DNA of 64,000 nucleotides, taken from Macrostomum hystrix. Taxonomy: Eukaryota; Platyhelminthes; Macrostomidae. This document shows positions 1 through 13,730 of the stretch, one piece after another. The notes below the pieces were generated by a model that was given only the letters and a program-made list of their open reading frames with translations, had not been told where the DNA came from and did no database searches. The translations under genes and the position numbers were made by a program. How positions within the stretch are numbered: position 1 is the stretch's first letter; each line of letters opens with the position of its first letter. The DNA lies in NCBI GenBank assembly GCA_950097015.1, contig CATNEN010000002.1:9129501-9193500 (forward strand), in the 5' to 3' direction.

Positions 1-3000
1 CAACCTGCAGCCCGCCGACACCCCCGATCAGCTCCGGGCTCAGCTGACAGAGCTCGAGAGCGCAGCGGCCAAGCTCGACCAGTACGCCGAGACGGCTGAG
101 GATCTCGCCGACCGCGGCAAGACCGTCCGAGCCACCTGCCAGCCTGCCGACGTCGAGAAGGTCGACGCCCGTATGCGTGCCCTTGACGAAGCCGTTGTCA
201 AAGCCAAGGCGCGCTGCCACGCCAAGCGGGACGAGCTGCAGTCGGCCGCCGAGTTCGCCAGCTTCAAGGACCGAGCTGACGAGCTGGCCGAGTGGCTGGC
301 CGAGAAGCGCATCACCGCGGAGGACCGGTCCCACCGGGACCTGGCCAACCTGCCGTCCAAGAAGCAGCGCCACCGTGCCTTCGAGGCCGAGTTAGCCGCC
401 CACAAACCCACACTGGAAGGCCTTCGAAAAGTAAGCATTGATGTTGATATGGAGGGACAAAGACTACACTTTGGTGGACCTGGCATGGACAAAGGCTACA
501 CTGTGTCTGGTCCTGGCATGGACAAAGACTACACTGTGTCTTGCCCTGGCATGGACAAAGACTACACTGTGTCTGGTCTACAATAATCACCACATAGTAT
601 ACATTGTAGTCTATGTAGTGATTAATTCGTGAATTAGCTAATCACAAAGACCGACATCCCCCTCGGCCCGCATCACAGGACGCAGCGGACATGCAGGCGA
701 TGAAGCACCCAAAGTCGGCGCAGGCGCAGGCCTACATGGAGCGGCTCGACAAGGCCTGGCGCGAGCTAGAGGACAAGACCGGGCAGAAGGGCGCCGAAAT
801 TGACGAAGCTCTGCAAGAGGATGAGCTGCTGAAGGAGCTGAGCGAATGCGGCGACCTGCTCGACCGGCTGGACCGAGAGGCCGGTCGCACTGACGACGGC
901 AAGGACCTCCGCAGTGCCAGGAACATGCTGGATAGGCAGAAGGTGAGCCGGCAGAGCATTCACAAGAAATGCGCATCACCCTACTCACGGAGTCAGAGAT
1001 CAGTAGTATAAAGCAGTAAATTGTTCCCTCAAACAATTGCAGAGCATGGAGGCCAGCCTGGGCCAGTGTGGCAAGCAGCTGGCCGACTTGGCCAAGCGCG
1101 GTGATTCGCTAGCCAAGCGGGGCCACTACGATGCTGACAAGATTCAGCAGGCCGTGCGGGACCGGCTAGCTGCGCTGAGCCGTCTGGAGCCCAAGATGGC
1201 GCAACGCCGCGCCCAGCTGGAGGAGGCGCTGGCCTACAGGCAGCTGGAGTTCGACAAGGAGCGCGAGGCCCAGTGGATTGACGAGCACTCGCCGAGAGCT
1301 CCGCAGGACGGCCAGTCAGACTGGCTGGGCCGCAGTCTGGATGAGGCGCAGATGCTGAAGCAGAAGCATGGCAACCTGCAGCACGAGGTGGACAACCACC
1401 GCCCTGCATTCGAGAAGGTGAATTTCTGTTGGAATTAAGCTTTCGATCAGTTGATTTTCTAAAATATCAAATTATCAAATTCGACGATTTTTTACAATGA
1501 CAAAAAATCCTGAAAAAAACAGAAAGATAAAATCCCCAGTCCAAAGATTTCCCACAGTGAGAAAATCCCCAGTCCACAGGTTTCCCACAATGAGAAAATC
1601 CCCAGTCCACTGGTTTCCCACAATTAAAAATCCTAATTAGTGTGTCTCCCACAATGTGCGATTCCCAAGTTCGTCAATTTCGTAACGGGGATATATTTTG
1701 TTGATCCATTCATAGTATCTGAAGACTCCTGCATCCCGCTCGTCCCGTCACTATCGCGCAGGTCCTGTCCGCTGCCAAGCAGCTCGCGGGCGCTGGCGGT
1801 CGCTACGCCAAGCCGGCAGCCGAGCTGGCCGACAATCTGCGCAGCCGCATCGGCCGCCTGGAGCAGTCTCTGGTGGCCCGGGACCGTCAGCTCCAGGCTG
1901 CCGTGGCTGTTCAGCAATACGCTGCCGACCTCGGTGACCTGGACCAGCGCCTGGCCGACTGCAGCATGGTGCTGAGCACACTGCCCGAAGCCAAGGATCC
2001 CGCAGCTGTGGACAAGAATCTGAAGAAGCTAGCCGCAGTAGAAGAGGAGCTGGCTTCGGTCAGGGGACAGCTAGCCGACCTGGGAAAGCGGGGGGGTCAG
2101 CTGGGCAGCGCACCGGAGCTGGACTGGCTGGTTGCCAGGTAATTTGCTGGTTGCTACCAAAATCAGGTGTTAGATAAGTTTCTGATCAATCAATGTTTTA
2201 AACCGTTACTTCCAAAACCGTTACGTTCAAAACTGTTACCTTCAAAGCCGTTACTTTCAAAACCGTTACTTTCAAAATCGATACTTTCAAAACCGTTCAT
2301 TTCAAAATCGTTACTTTCATAAATCGTTACGTTTACAACCTGCTTCTATAATCAATACTTTTACAGCCGTTATTATCAGTAATATTCAATATTATCAGTA
2401 ACTATTTTACTAATGGATTGTCTCTGATCTTATTAATTATTGTTGTCTAGAAAGACCGCAGTATAGACACACCCGATATGTATCGAAAATTGTGAATCTC
2501 AACCAATTCACAGGCACTCCGACCTAGAGGCCAAGTTGGCCGACCTCAGCAAGCGGTCGCGCGCCGAGCGCAAGGAGCTGTCTGGCCGGCGCGACTACTC
2601 GCGCTACCTGCAGGAAATCTTCGACGCGCGCGAATGGATCGACAGCCAGCTGATGGCGGCGGCGTCGCAGGACTACGGCACCGACTTTGATCATTGCCGA
2701 CAGCTGCAGGCCGCATTCGACCAGTTCGCAGCCAACGTGGCGCCCGGACAGGCCAAGGTGGCCGCTTTGACCAGCCGGGCCGAGGCTCTGATCTCCGGCG
2801 GCAATCCGAACGCTGCCGACATTCTGAAGAAGGCGCGCGATCTGGAGGACTACTGGGGACAGCTGGCCGCCTGCTTGGAGTCCCGGGAGAAAAATCTCGC
2901 CAAGGTGCGCGTCTGGAGTCCCTAGCTTTTTGTAATGATAAACTTCTCAAATCCCAAACTGCTCGAATTCCCAAAACTTCTCAATTCCTAAGGTTCTCAA

Positions 3001-6000
3001 ATCCCAAACTCCTAAAATTCCTAATAGTTCTCAAATCCCAAACTCTTAAAATTCCTAATAGTTCTCAAATCCCAAACTTCTCGAATTCCTGAAATTTCTA
3101 AAATCCTAAACTTCTCGAACTCCCAAAACTTCTCAAATCTTAAACTGCTTACATCCCAATCCAAACTTCTGAAATTCCTAAACGTTTTTAAATCTCAAAC
3201 TTCTCGAATTCCCTAAATTTCTAAAATGCTAAATTTCTCGAACTCCCAAAACTTCTCAAATCCCAAACTGCTTAAATCCTAAACTTCTGAAATTCCTAAA
3301 CGTTTTTAAATCTCAAACTTCTAGAATTCCCGAAATTTCTAAATGCTAAATTTCTCGAACTCCCAAAACTTCTCAAATCCCAAACTGCTTAAATCCCAAA
3401 CTTCTGAAATTCCTAAACGTTCTTAAATCTCAAACTTCTCGAATTTCCGAAATTTCTCAAACTTCTGAAATTCCAGTTCGCTCAAAATTTATTGCTTTTT
3501 AGCAGTCAAAACTAGAATTATCCTAAAATAATCAATCGCAAGACTTCTCAAACTTGACCTCGCACTCCCAATCTGCTCAGGCCCTGGAGATTCACGAGTA
3601 CAACAAAGACGTCAGCGAGTTCTGTCAACGCCTTGACGAGAAGAAGCGGTCAATTTCCATAGAGGTTGGGCGCGACCTCGAGGCGCTGGAGAAGCACACG
3701 AAGAAGCACGCGCTGTTCGTTGAAGAGCTGGGCCTGCTGGATGAAAGCCTTCGACAGCTGCGGGCCAGAGCTGGCGATCTGAAGGCTAAGCTTGACAAGG
3801 TAGGAAACGGAAACTCGTGCAGCAACCGTTGCTATGGTCACAAAGACAGCTGTTTCTAGGAATGCTCAGATAGTAACTGTTTCTAGGAATGCTCAGATAG
3901 TAACTGTTTCTAGGAATCCTCAGTTGGCGAGCGTTTTATAAGAATATTAAGTAGCCATCATTTCTCGGAAAGCTTTAATTGCAATGTTTTCTAGGAATGT
4001 TGTACGCTCGTAGATTAACCAAACATCCCCTTTTCTGCCCTCGTTTCCCAGGAAAACGCCGAACGCGTTGCTGATCGTCAGCAGGTGGTTGAGGACAAGT
4101 TCGACGAGCTGGAAGAGCTGCAGAAAGCCCGCTTCCGTCAGCTGGAGGAGGCGCACGAGTTCTTCGCTTTCATGAAGCAGAAGCAGGCCATTAAGTCGTG
4201 GATCGATGATGGAGTTTTAGAGATCGACAACCTCATGAGCCGGCCAGTGCAGCCGGACGAAATTGCCAGCTTCTGCGACCGGGCAGCCGAGATGAGCGAC
4301 CAACTCCGCGGCCGGCTTGGCGACGTCAAACAGCTGGCCGAGGAGGGCGAGTCGCTGTGCGATCAGGAGAGTGAATTCTCGGACGATGTAAGCGGCTGTC
4401 CGAATTTTGCTTTCTTAGCTTGCTGTAATTATTTGTGAAATTTAGCTTCAAAAGGTCATGAGTTCGAATCAAATAGGACTCATATCGAGCCCATAGATAC
4501 TCGTACTTATCAAGTTACTTTTAAGATATTATCAAGTATCTATGGTCAAGGTCAAAGGTCAACGATATGTAAACAATAAGCTCAAAAGCTCAAAGGTCAA
4601 CGATATGTAAACAATAAGCTATTGCGTGACCTAACCTGTAGTGTCATCGATATGTATTGAAAAACCTATGTGCTGTTCATCCATCTAAATTCTGACCCAT
4701 ATTCATAAAAGGTATTGAAAAAAAATTGTTGATGTTGGACATAACCTGTGGTGTCGCAGATATGTATTGAAAAAAGATTTTTTGGTAGAAATTATGGTTT
4801 TTCTAGCTCGCACAAAAGTCTCCTTGTGGTCTAACCTTTAAAAATTATTAATTTACTATCTACTTACTAACTCTTGGCGCACAATGCAGACCACAGTGAT
4901 GTGGGCCATCTCGCAATTGGTAAATCGCTGTTGCTTGTTGTCGATGAAAAAATTGTTCACATTTTTTTCTCTTTGTTCAAGATCTAGTTCTTGACGTTGG
5001 CAATTTTCGTCATTGTTTTCTGATCCTTTTCACCTGTTCGGTGTTTGCCTACAGCTTGTACTGTTCAATTTTTGCTTGGACTCTTGAGGAAAGCGACTAA
5101 ACAATTTAGCTTTTATTCACACACCATTCAATTTTTTTCGTTTTGAGTAAATTACAATTAGTGATCACCAAACCGATATGTATAGAAAATTGTTACTAGT
5201 CCATGAAAGAAATAGAAAAACAATTTCTGAAAACACTCTTCCTAAAAATTCTATCAAAGATCTACTTTCCCCCGATTCTCCGAATCTCCCCGATATGTAT
5301 ATAAAAATTCGAATTCATTCATAAATCAATAAAACTTATTCGCTGTCTGTTCAGATTGGCCGGGCAGTGGACGACGTCATCGGAATGAAGGAGACGGTGG
5401 AGGACCGTCTGGCCCGCCTGGCCGACTACCTGGCCTGCCTGCGAGCGTTTGGCGACTTCGCCGACAAAACCCAGCCGCTGGTGAAGATCATGAACAAGCT
5501 GGAGCACCGAGTGTCGATTATGCCGTCTGGCAGCTCGCTTGAGCAGGTGGCCAAGATTACCCAGGACTTGGACGCCCTGCGTGCCATCTACGAAAAGAAC
5601 TCGCCCCGGCTGGCCGGCTGCCGAGAAGCCGCGGCCAAAGCTACCGCCCTTATGAAGCCCGGCCACCCGCTGCTGGACCAGGTAAGCTTCTGTTTGGCTG
5701 GCTCCGATCCTAAATTATCCCAAATTAGAGAGCAGAGTTAGAAACCCACTGGCTGTGGGTCTAGTGTCACCAATTGATGCGCCATTGCTCGCAGCCCTCC
5801 TGCAAATTACTATTGTTTTAATAATTTGAGCGAGATGTGCAGCCGTTCAGTCCTGTGGCTGACACTCCCAGCGAATTTTCTATCCGAACTTTGAGATAGG
5901 ATTCGAACTCCCGACGTCTCTGTCAGAATTCCGAAGCTTCTCACCCGGCTGCAAGTTGGTTCGGGGATTAAACAAGTTCTAATCTTCAAACCTACCTGCA

Positions 6001-9000
6001 TTCTCAGGTGAACGACCGCCTCAAATCGGCAGAGCAGCTGGTCGCTCGCGTTGGTGCCAGCATCGACCGCAGCCGAGCCGATCTGGCCGACCAGCGCCGC
6101 TACCTGGCCTTCGTTGTGGACAACATCGAGCTGGGCGACTTTATCAAGGCCCAGCAGGCGCTCATTGCTGCCACCACATCGTCGGCGAAGGCGCCCGCGG
6201 CCGCAGCCGCCGCATACGCTGACGCCAATAGGTCCAAGTCGGAGCAGCTACGCCGCCTGCAGGATCGCAAGGACGCCGTGGATGGTCATCGGCAGCGCAT
6301 CGAGAATCACATCGCCTACGGCCACGAGATGGTCGCCGGCGCCGCTGTTCCAACAGGGTCGGCCGCTGCCAAGGCTGTCGCTCCGGACGTCTCTGAACGG
6401 GTTCACCGCATCGCCGACGAGTGGGCGAAGCTGCTGCGCCTCTGCGCCGAACAGGAGGCCGCGCTGGAGTCCGCGCGCACCTTCCTTCGCTTCCTGGAGG
6501 ACTGCGACAAGGCCCAGGCTGCGCTGCTGAAGGTCAAGCCGATGCTGGACTCGTACAAGAGCGACGAGAAGGACACCGAGCTGGACAATTACCTGTACGA
6601 TGCGCTGCAGCAGCTCACGGTGGATCAGGTAGATAAACTTGACTGCATATTTTCATATTCAATGTTACTTTCTTTCACATTCTTTCTGTTTTTTCCCAAT
6701 TTTATACCACCTAATGTTCCATTATCCCCTCAGCTTCGGTGTTATCCCCTCAGCTTCAGTGTTATCCCCTCAGCTTCAGTGTTATCTCCTCAGCTTCAGT
6801 GTTATCCCCTCATCTTCAGTGTTATCCCCTCAGCTTCAGTGTTATCCCCTCAGCTTCAGTGTTATCCCCTCATCTTCAGTGTTATCCCCTCAGCCTCAGT
6901 GTTATCTCCTCAGCTTCAGTGTTATCCCCTCAGCTTCCGCGTTATCCTCTTAGCTTAATCCCCTGAAGCTAGAGATTCGTCAGAACATTTTCCCATGCCT
7001 CCCAAACCTCGCCTAAATCAGGATCGTGTGGAACGCCTGAAGTTGGAGGCCGCCAGTCTGCAGCGCGATCGGGCAGCTGGCGACGCCGACTCCATCGCTA
7101 TCAGACGCCGCTGCGACAAAGTTGTTCAGCTCTGGGGCGAGGTGAAGCCTCGCCTGGCCCTGTGCCGTCAGGAACTGGCCGCCAAAGTGAAGTTTCACCG
7201 GTTCAGCAACACGGCTGAGCAGCTGCACCAGGAGATGACCCGCCTGACCGAGTCTCTGGCCAAGGCGTTCCCGCCCGGCCGCTGCTCGGATCTGAAGGCT
7301 GTCGGCGAGCTAATCAAGCGGAATAACGCCGTCCGTGACACGGACCTCAAGAAGTTCGCCCAGCTGCTGATGCCGATGAAGGAGATCATGGAGGAATTCC
7401 AGGTGAGTTCGATTGTCTCATTGGCCTACTGCTGCTCCTGTACTGCTAAACCACTCAAATCACGGAAATTATTTATTTTTCGCGTTGCTTCCAAAAGCTC
7501 TTTCATGTTCAGTCCATGGACTTGGGGATGGGGCTGTACTTCAGCTGATGCTAATACCAATTTTTTGCCGAAAACGCTGAGTAATTTATTACTTACTTTT
7601 ATTAAAATTCGAACTCCGGACCCTCTTGGTCTAAAGTCTGAAGCCCTAACCACTTTTCTTCATCTCCATTCTCTTCCAATCTCACAGTGAACTTTAAACA
7701 GTAAAGATTTGCCGATATGTATCGAAAAGTGCATATTCCCCACTATACCCAACCCAGGCGGCAAGCATCTATCCGCAGACGCGGCAGACCTGCGCCAGCC
7801 TGCAATCCGAGCTAGACGAGCTCCGCAGCCTCTGCGCGACCAGGGACCGCGAATTGCAGGACGAGCGACGTTTTGCCGCCTTTGTCGACGGCGTCAATCA
7901 GTTCTGCTCCTGGGCCGTAGAATTCGAGCAGCGTCTCGCCGATGAGGCAGCCCAGGCTACGTTCACCAGCGAAGCCGTCGAGCAGCGACAGGCGCGCAAT
8001 CGAGATCGCAGCTCGATCGTGGGCCATCAGCTGGAGTCAGTCGAGTATCTCCGAGGTCGCGCTGTCGACCTCGCCGGCCTGGGCGACGCCTACGCCGAGG
8101 CGGTGGCGGAGCCTCGCGATCGACTGGAGGCTAGCCGGCAGCGTCTGAAGGCCTTCTTCGATCAGCACACCAAGGATCTCGTCGAGGACGCAGTGTACGC
8201 AGCCTTCTTGCATGCGACGCAGCGTCTCCGGCGCGGGCTGCAAGTGAGCTAATTATGCTTCTGCTCAAGCTCCTCATGCGCGCTACGCCTCACGGCTTAC
8301 CCTGACACCTCAGAGCCTACCCTGACACCTCAGAGCCTACCCTGACACCTCAGAGCCTACCCTGACACTTCAGAGCCTACCCTGACACCTCAGAGCCTAC
8401 CCTGACACCTCAGAGCCTTCCCTGACACCTCAGAGCCTTCCCTGACACCTCAGAGCCTACCCTGACACCTCAGAGCTTTCCTTGACACCTCAGAGCCTTC
8501 CCTGACACCTCAGAGCCTTCACTGACACCTCAGAGCCTTCCCTGACACCTCAGAGCCTACCCTGACACCTCAGAGCCTTCCCTGATACCTCAGAGCCTTC
8601 CTTGACTATTTACTGACTTTGTCTCCGCACTGGCCCCACCGCCCCCCAGTCGCTAGACGCGCGTCTCCGCGAGCCGGGCGCCCTGCCCCTGCACTCAGAG
8701 CTCCGCCAGCTGCGCGACTCCCTCGACGACTGCAAGGGGACTCACAAGAACCGCCTGGCAGAGAATCGCCATCTGCCGAAGTACCGCAGCGAAATAACTG
8801 AACTGAAACAACTCGTCAACTCGGCTGCCGAGCTTAACAGCTCCGTTGCTAAGCGACACGCCGCTCTAGACAAGCTTGCCGCCTACCTGCAGCACTGCGA
8901 CAACTACCGCTCCAGGCTGGACGCCAAGCGGGTCACAATCGATGAGCCGTTCGACGATGCGGACGTAAACCGAAAGCTGATGAAGAAATTCGCCACCTTG

Positions 9001-12000
9001 CAGACGGAGGTGCAGGGCTACGGCAAGCAGCTGGACCAGCTGGCCGAGGAGGGCTCGGAGCTCGGCGAGATCCTGGAGCCGTCTAACCAACAGATTGTCA
9101 GCGACCGCCTGGAAGAACTGCGGCGACTGCTGACCACGGCTGACGAGAGGCGAGTTGGCAGCTTCATCAAGCATCATTCAGGCCCCATCCAGCTTCATCC
9201 AGCATCATTCAGGCCTCACCCAGCTTCATCCAGCATCATTCAGCTTCATTCAGGCCTCATTCAGCTTCATTCAGGCCTCACCCAGCTTCATTCAGGCCCC
9301 ATCCAGCTTCATTCAGGCCCCATCCAGCTTCATTTAGGCCTCATCCAGCTTCATTCAGGCCTCATCCAGCATCATTCAGGCCTCATCCAGCATCATTCAG
9401 GCCTCACCCAGCTTCATCCAGCATCATTCAGCTTCATTCAGGCCTCATTCAGCTTCATTCAGGCCTCACCCAGCTTCATTCAGGCCCCATCCAGCTTCAT
9501 TCAGGCCCCATCCAGCTTCATTTAGGCCTCATCCAGCTTCATTCAGGCCTCATCCAGCATCATTCAGGCCTCATCCAGCATCATTCAGGCCCCATCCGGC
9601 ATCATTCAGGCCCCATCCAGCTTCATTTAGGCCTCATCCAGCATCATTCAGGCCTCATGCAGCTTCATTCAGGCCTCATTCAGCTTCATTCAGGCCTCAT
9701 TCAGCTTCATTCAGGCCTCATCCAGCATCATTCAGGCCCCATCCAGCATCATTCAGGCCCCATCCAGCATCATTCAGGCTTTATCCGGCATCATTCAGGC
9801 TTTATCCGGCATCATTCAGGCCTCATCCAGCATCATTCAGGCCTCATCAGCTTTATTCATGCCTCATCCAGCTTTATTCAGTCCTCATCGAGCCTTATTC
9901 AGGCCTCATTCAGTCATCATTCAGGCCTCATTCAGTCATCATTCAGGCCTCATCCTGGATGAGTCGCTGGCCCTCGCTAAGTAGTCTAAAATCCTTAGAT
10001 CCCATTGTCCAGGTGCTCAGCTCAGCTGTCGTTGGCCCGCGACGCCTACGCCGTGAAGCAGCTGCTGCAGCGCTGCGAAGATCTGGACCAATTTTGCCAG
10101 AACTCCGAGGACATCATCGAGGCCAACTCGGGCCTGGACAGTCTGGCCCGCGCCAAACAGGCCCAGAAGGATCTGGCTGGCCTTCAGGCCGATTTAAAAT
10201 CGCGCCAAGAGAGCCTGCTCGAAATCGAGTCCGGATTGTCCAGCCTGAAGTCCGACCGGGCCAGGGCGCAGTTCGACCGTCTTAACCGACGCTTTGCTGA
10301 GCTGCGCGAGGCAGCCAGACTGCACAGCGAGAACATCCAGCACTCAGTAAAGGTGTTCCGCTTTCTGGCCGAGGCGCAGGACGAGATCGCCTGGATCAGC
10401 GCCCGGACTCCGCTGGTTGAAGGCGCCGATGTTGGCGCCTCTAGCGCCGACGTTGAACGGCTGAACAGGCGGCTGAAACAGTTCGAAGAGGAGTTTGAAA
10501 ACAGGAGGCCGGTGAGTGGGGCTTATAAGTTAGAAATTTATGGCTAATACCTGAGGTCCTGAGTTCGATTCCATTATTTATTAAAATCGGTAATTTACCT
10601 GTTCAGGTAATTGATGGTGTCGCAAATGTCGGCAAAGCTCTTCTTGAGTCCTCCGGCTCCGAGGCCTATCGTCAACGCTCCGACTCGGTCAACAGCAATG
10701 CCAGCTGCTCCGATGCACTTCACTTCCGCGAGGAGGAGACCCGGCGCCGGCTTGCCCGGCTGCAGGCCGACTACGCCAGCCTGGCCCGCCTCACCAGGGA
10801 GCGCGGCGAGCGGCTGGAAGCGGCCCGCATTCGATTTGCTTATCTGGATGATCTGGCCGAAACCAAGAGCTGGATTGAGGAGAAGCTGGCCGGGGTTCGA
10901 ACCCTGGACGCCGGCGCCGACCAGTTTGTGTGCCTCTCCCGCTGCAAGACAGTGGAGACTCTGGCCACGGACGCCGAGACGGTGGAAGAACGGGTCACCG
11001 AGCTGGCTGAGGTTGCTAAGAAGCTGGACGATCCGGCCGTGTACAAGAGCCAGGCCGAGGTGCAGAACCTGCTAGACAGCCTCATCAGCCTGCTGCGACT
11101 GCACAAGCGCCGACTGGAGGAGAACCTCAAATACTTCGCCTTTAAGGAGCAGGTTGACGAATTCGACTCCTGGCTGAGGTGAGTTCCGGTTCGTAGATTG
11201 TTTATTCCATTTCTTAAATTGCTCAATCTAGTTCGTAGATTGTACAATCCAGTTCTTAGACTGTTCAATCCATTTCTTAGATTGTTCAATCTATTTCTCA
11301 GATTGTTCAATCCATTTCTATGATTGTGCAATCCATTTCTTAGATTGTTCAATCCATTTCTCAGACTGTTCAGCCCATTTCTCAGACTGTTCAATCCATT
11401 TCTCAGACTGTTCAATCCATTTCGTAGACTGTTCAATCCATTTCTAAAAATGTTAAATTCATTTCTAAGACTGTTCAATCCATTTCTAAGACTTTTAAAT
11501 CAATTTCTAAGACTGTTCAATCAACTTCTTAGATTGTTCAATCCAGTTTATACACTGTTCTATCCAGTTTGTTAATTTCTCAAGTCATTATGTTAAATTC
11601 TGTTTAAAGACAGAGTTATGTGCCTGTCAGTTGCCAATCAATTGTTAAATTGGTTCCCTAAAATCCCCTTTGAATTGCTTCCAAACCAGATCCCAGGAGA
11701 TTGCGCTAAAATCAATCGAGCCGGGCTCCGACGAAGAATCCTGCGACCGCGCCATCGAGAAATGCGGCCAGGCGCAGAGCGGCCTTCGCAGCCGCCAGTC
11801 GCAGCTGGACCAGCTGGACGCCAACTTCGCCAGCCTGCAGTCGGAAAAAAACTGCCGCCTGGAGGAGGCTAAGAATCTGCGCGACTCGCTGAAAACCCGC
11901 CTGGCCAATGTTCACCTGAGCGCCAGGGACCTGCGCAAATCTCTCCTGGACTCCAAGAAGATTCACAAGCTCCTTTACGAAGCCTGTGGCCTGCACGAGG

Positions 12001-13699
12001 CCCTGGACGAGAAGCTGCACGAGCTGCAGTCGCTGGCGCAGTTCGGCACCACCCTCACCTCCAATGAGGAGCTGCTGCGCAGTCTGAGCCTGCTCAGCGA
12101 CAGCGAGCTCAAACCTCTGGGCCAGCGGCGCGACGAGTTGGCTAAGAAGAGCCGCCAGCTCATTGACGAATTCAAGGGCTCCGATGCGGAAGCGGTGAGG
12201 CGCATTTATGACCGTTGGTGATGATTGCATTTTCCAGATAAGAACTGCAGTTTCCAGATAAGGATTGCAGTTTCCAGATAAGAACTGCAGTTTCTAGATA
12301 AGAATTGCAGTTTCTAGATAAGAATTGCAGTTTCTAGATAAGAATTGCAGTTTCCAGATAAGAACTGCAGTTTCTAGATAAGAATTGCAGTTTCCAGATA
12401 AGAACTGCAGTTTCTAGATAAGAACTGCAGTTTCTAGATACTGAGATACGGCGATAACTTAAAGACTGAGTCCATGAAAATGGCATCCCTAAAATTCCAG
12501 GTGATCGAAGAGGACGTCAGCGCCGTGGAGCATCTTTGGCAGGAGCTGACCAAGGCAGCCGAGGAGAAGCGCTCCGATCTGTTGGCAGCCAAGGAGGCCC
12601 ACAACGGTCTGCTGAAGTACGGCGATCTGCTGCAGGCGCTGCAACAGCTGCTTAACCAGATCCTGGCCGAGGACTTGGCGCCCTCCTACCAACTGGCTGT
12701 GGAGCAGGTGGGCCAACTAGCCACTGACTTGCATGCCGCAATTACCTTGGGATATTTAAATTAGCCAATTTGAGAACTGGTAGGGCTACTGTGCACAAAA
12801 GAAAGAGGAGAGCAAGGATAAGAGAGGAGAGCAAGGATAAGAGAGGAGAACAAGGATAAGAGAGGAGAGCAAGGATAAGAGAGGAGAGCAAGGATAAGAG
12901 AGGAGAGCAAGGATAAGAGAGGAGAGCAAGGATAAGAGAGGAGAGCAAGGATAAGAGAGGAGAGCAAGGATAAGAGAGGAGAGCAAGGATAAGAGAGGAG
13001 AGCAAGGATAAGAGAGGAGAACAAGGATAAGAGAGGAGAGCAAGGATAAGAGAGGAGCGCAAGCTGAAGGTTTGGCAGAGAGGGGGAGAACAAGATTGGA
13101 AATAGGTAGAGCAAAAATGACCAGGCAGGTGAGCACTATGGCAAGAGTTGATTTCTGAGTCCGAACGTCGGTCACCCGCCATCGCAGGTGGAGCGCAGCG
13201 CCCAGCGCGGCAAGGAGGCCAAGCAGCGCGAGTCGCAGGCGCAGGAGTTCGCCCGAGTGGCTGCCAAATGCCGTCGCGACTGTCCGTTCATGTCGGACTT
13301 CATCGACGCCAAGCTGTCGGCCGTGTCGAAGCTCTGTGAGCTCGTGCTGTCGTCCCAGAAGCAGCGGCACGAGCTTTACGTGGAGAACGCCGACATCCGC
13401 CGGGTGCTGGACGGCTGCCAGCGAATGAACCGCTGGCTGGACGACTTCGGGCGAGATTTTGGCGGCTGCGCTCCGGCCTTCGAGCACGGCCTCGACCAGC
13501 TGGAGATGCGCGGCAAGCGCAGCGACGAACTGGCGGCCCTCCTGGCGGCGCAGAAGCCGCGCGTGGATGCCCTGATGGACCTGACGCTGCTTGAGCGCCG
13601 CTTCGAGGAGCAGAAACGGACGGACAGCGCCAAGAGGAGCAAGTCAATCGCCTACAATGAGCTCACTGCCGGCGTCAAGAAGAGAGAGTCAATGCGCCA

Positions 13700-13730
<31 letters not shown>

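Noticed and set aside
12742-13182. Leu/Ser/Pro-rich open frames on the minus strand of spectrin intron 16
   Set aside because: By-product of the 19-bp array inside a well-supported plus-strand intron.
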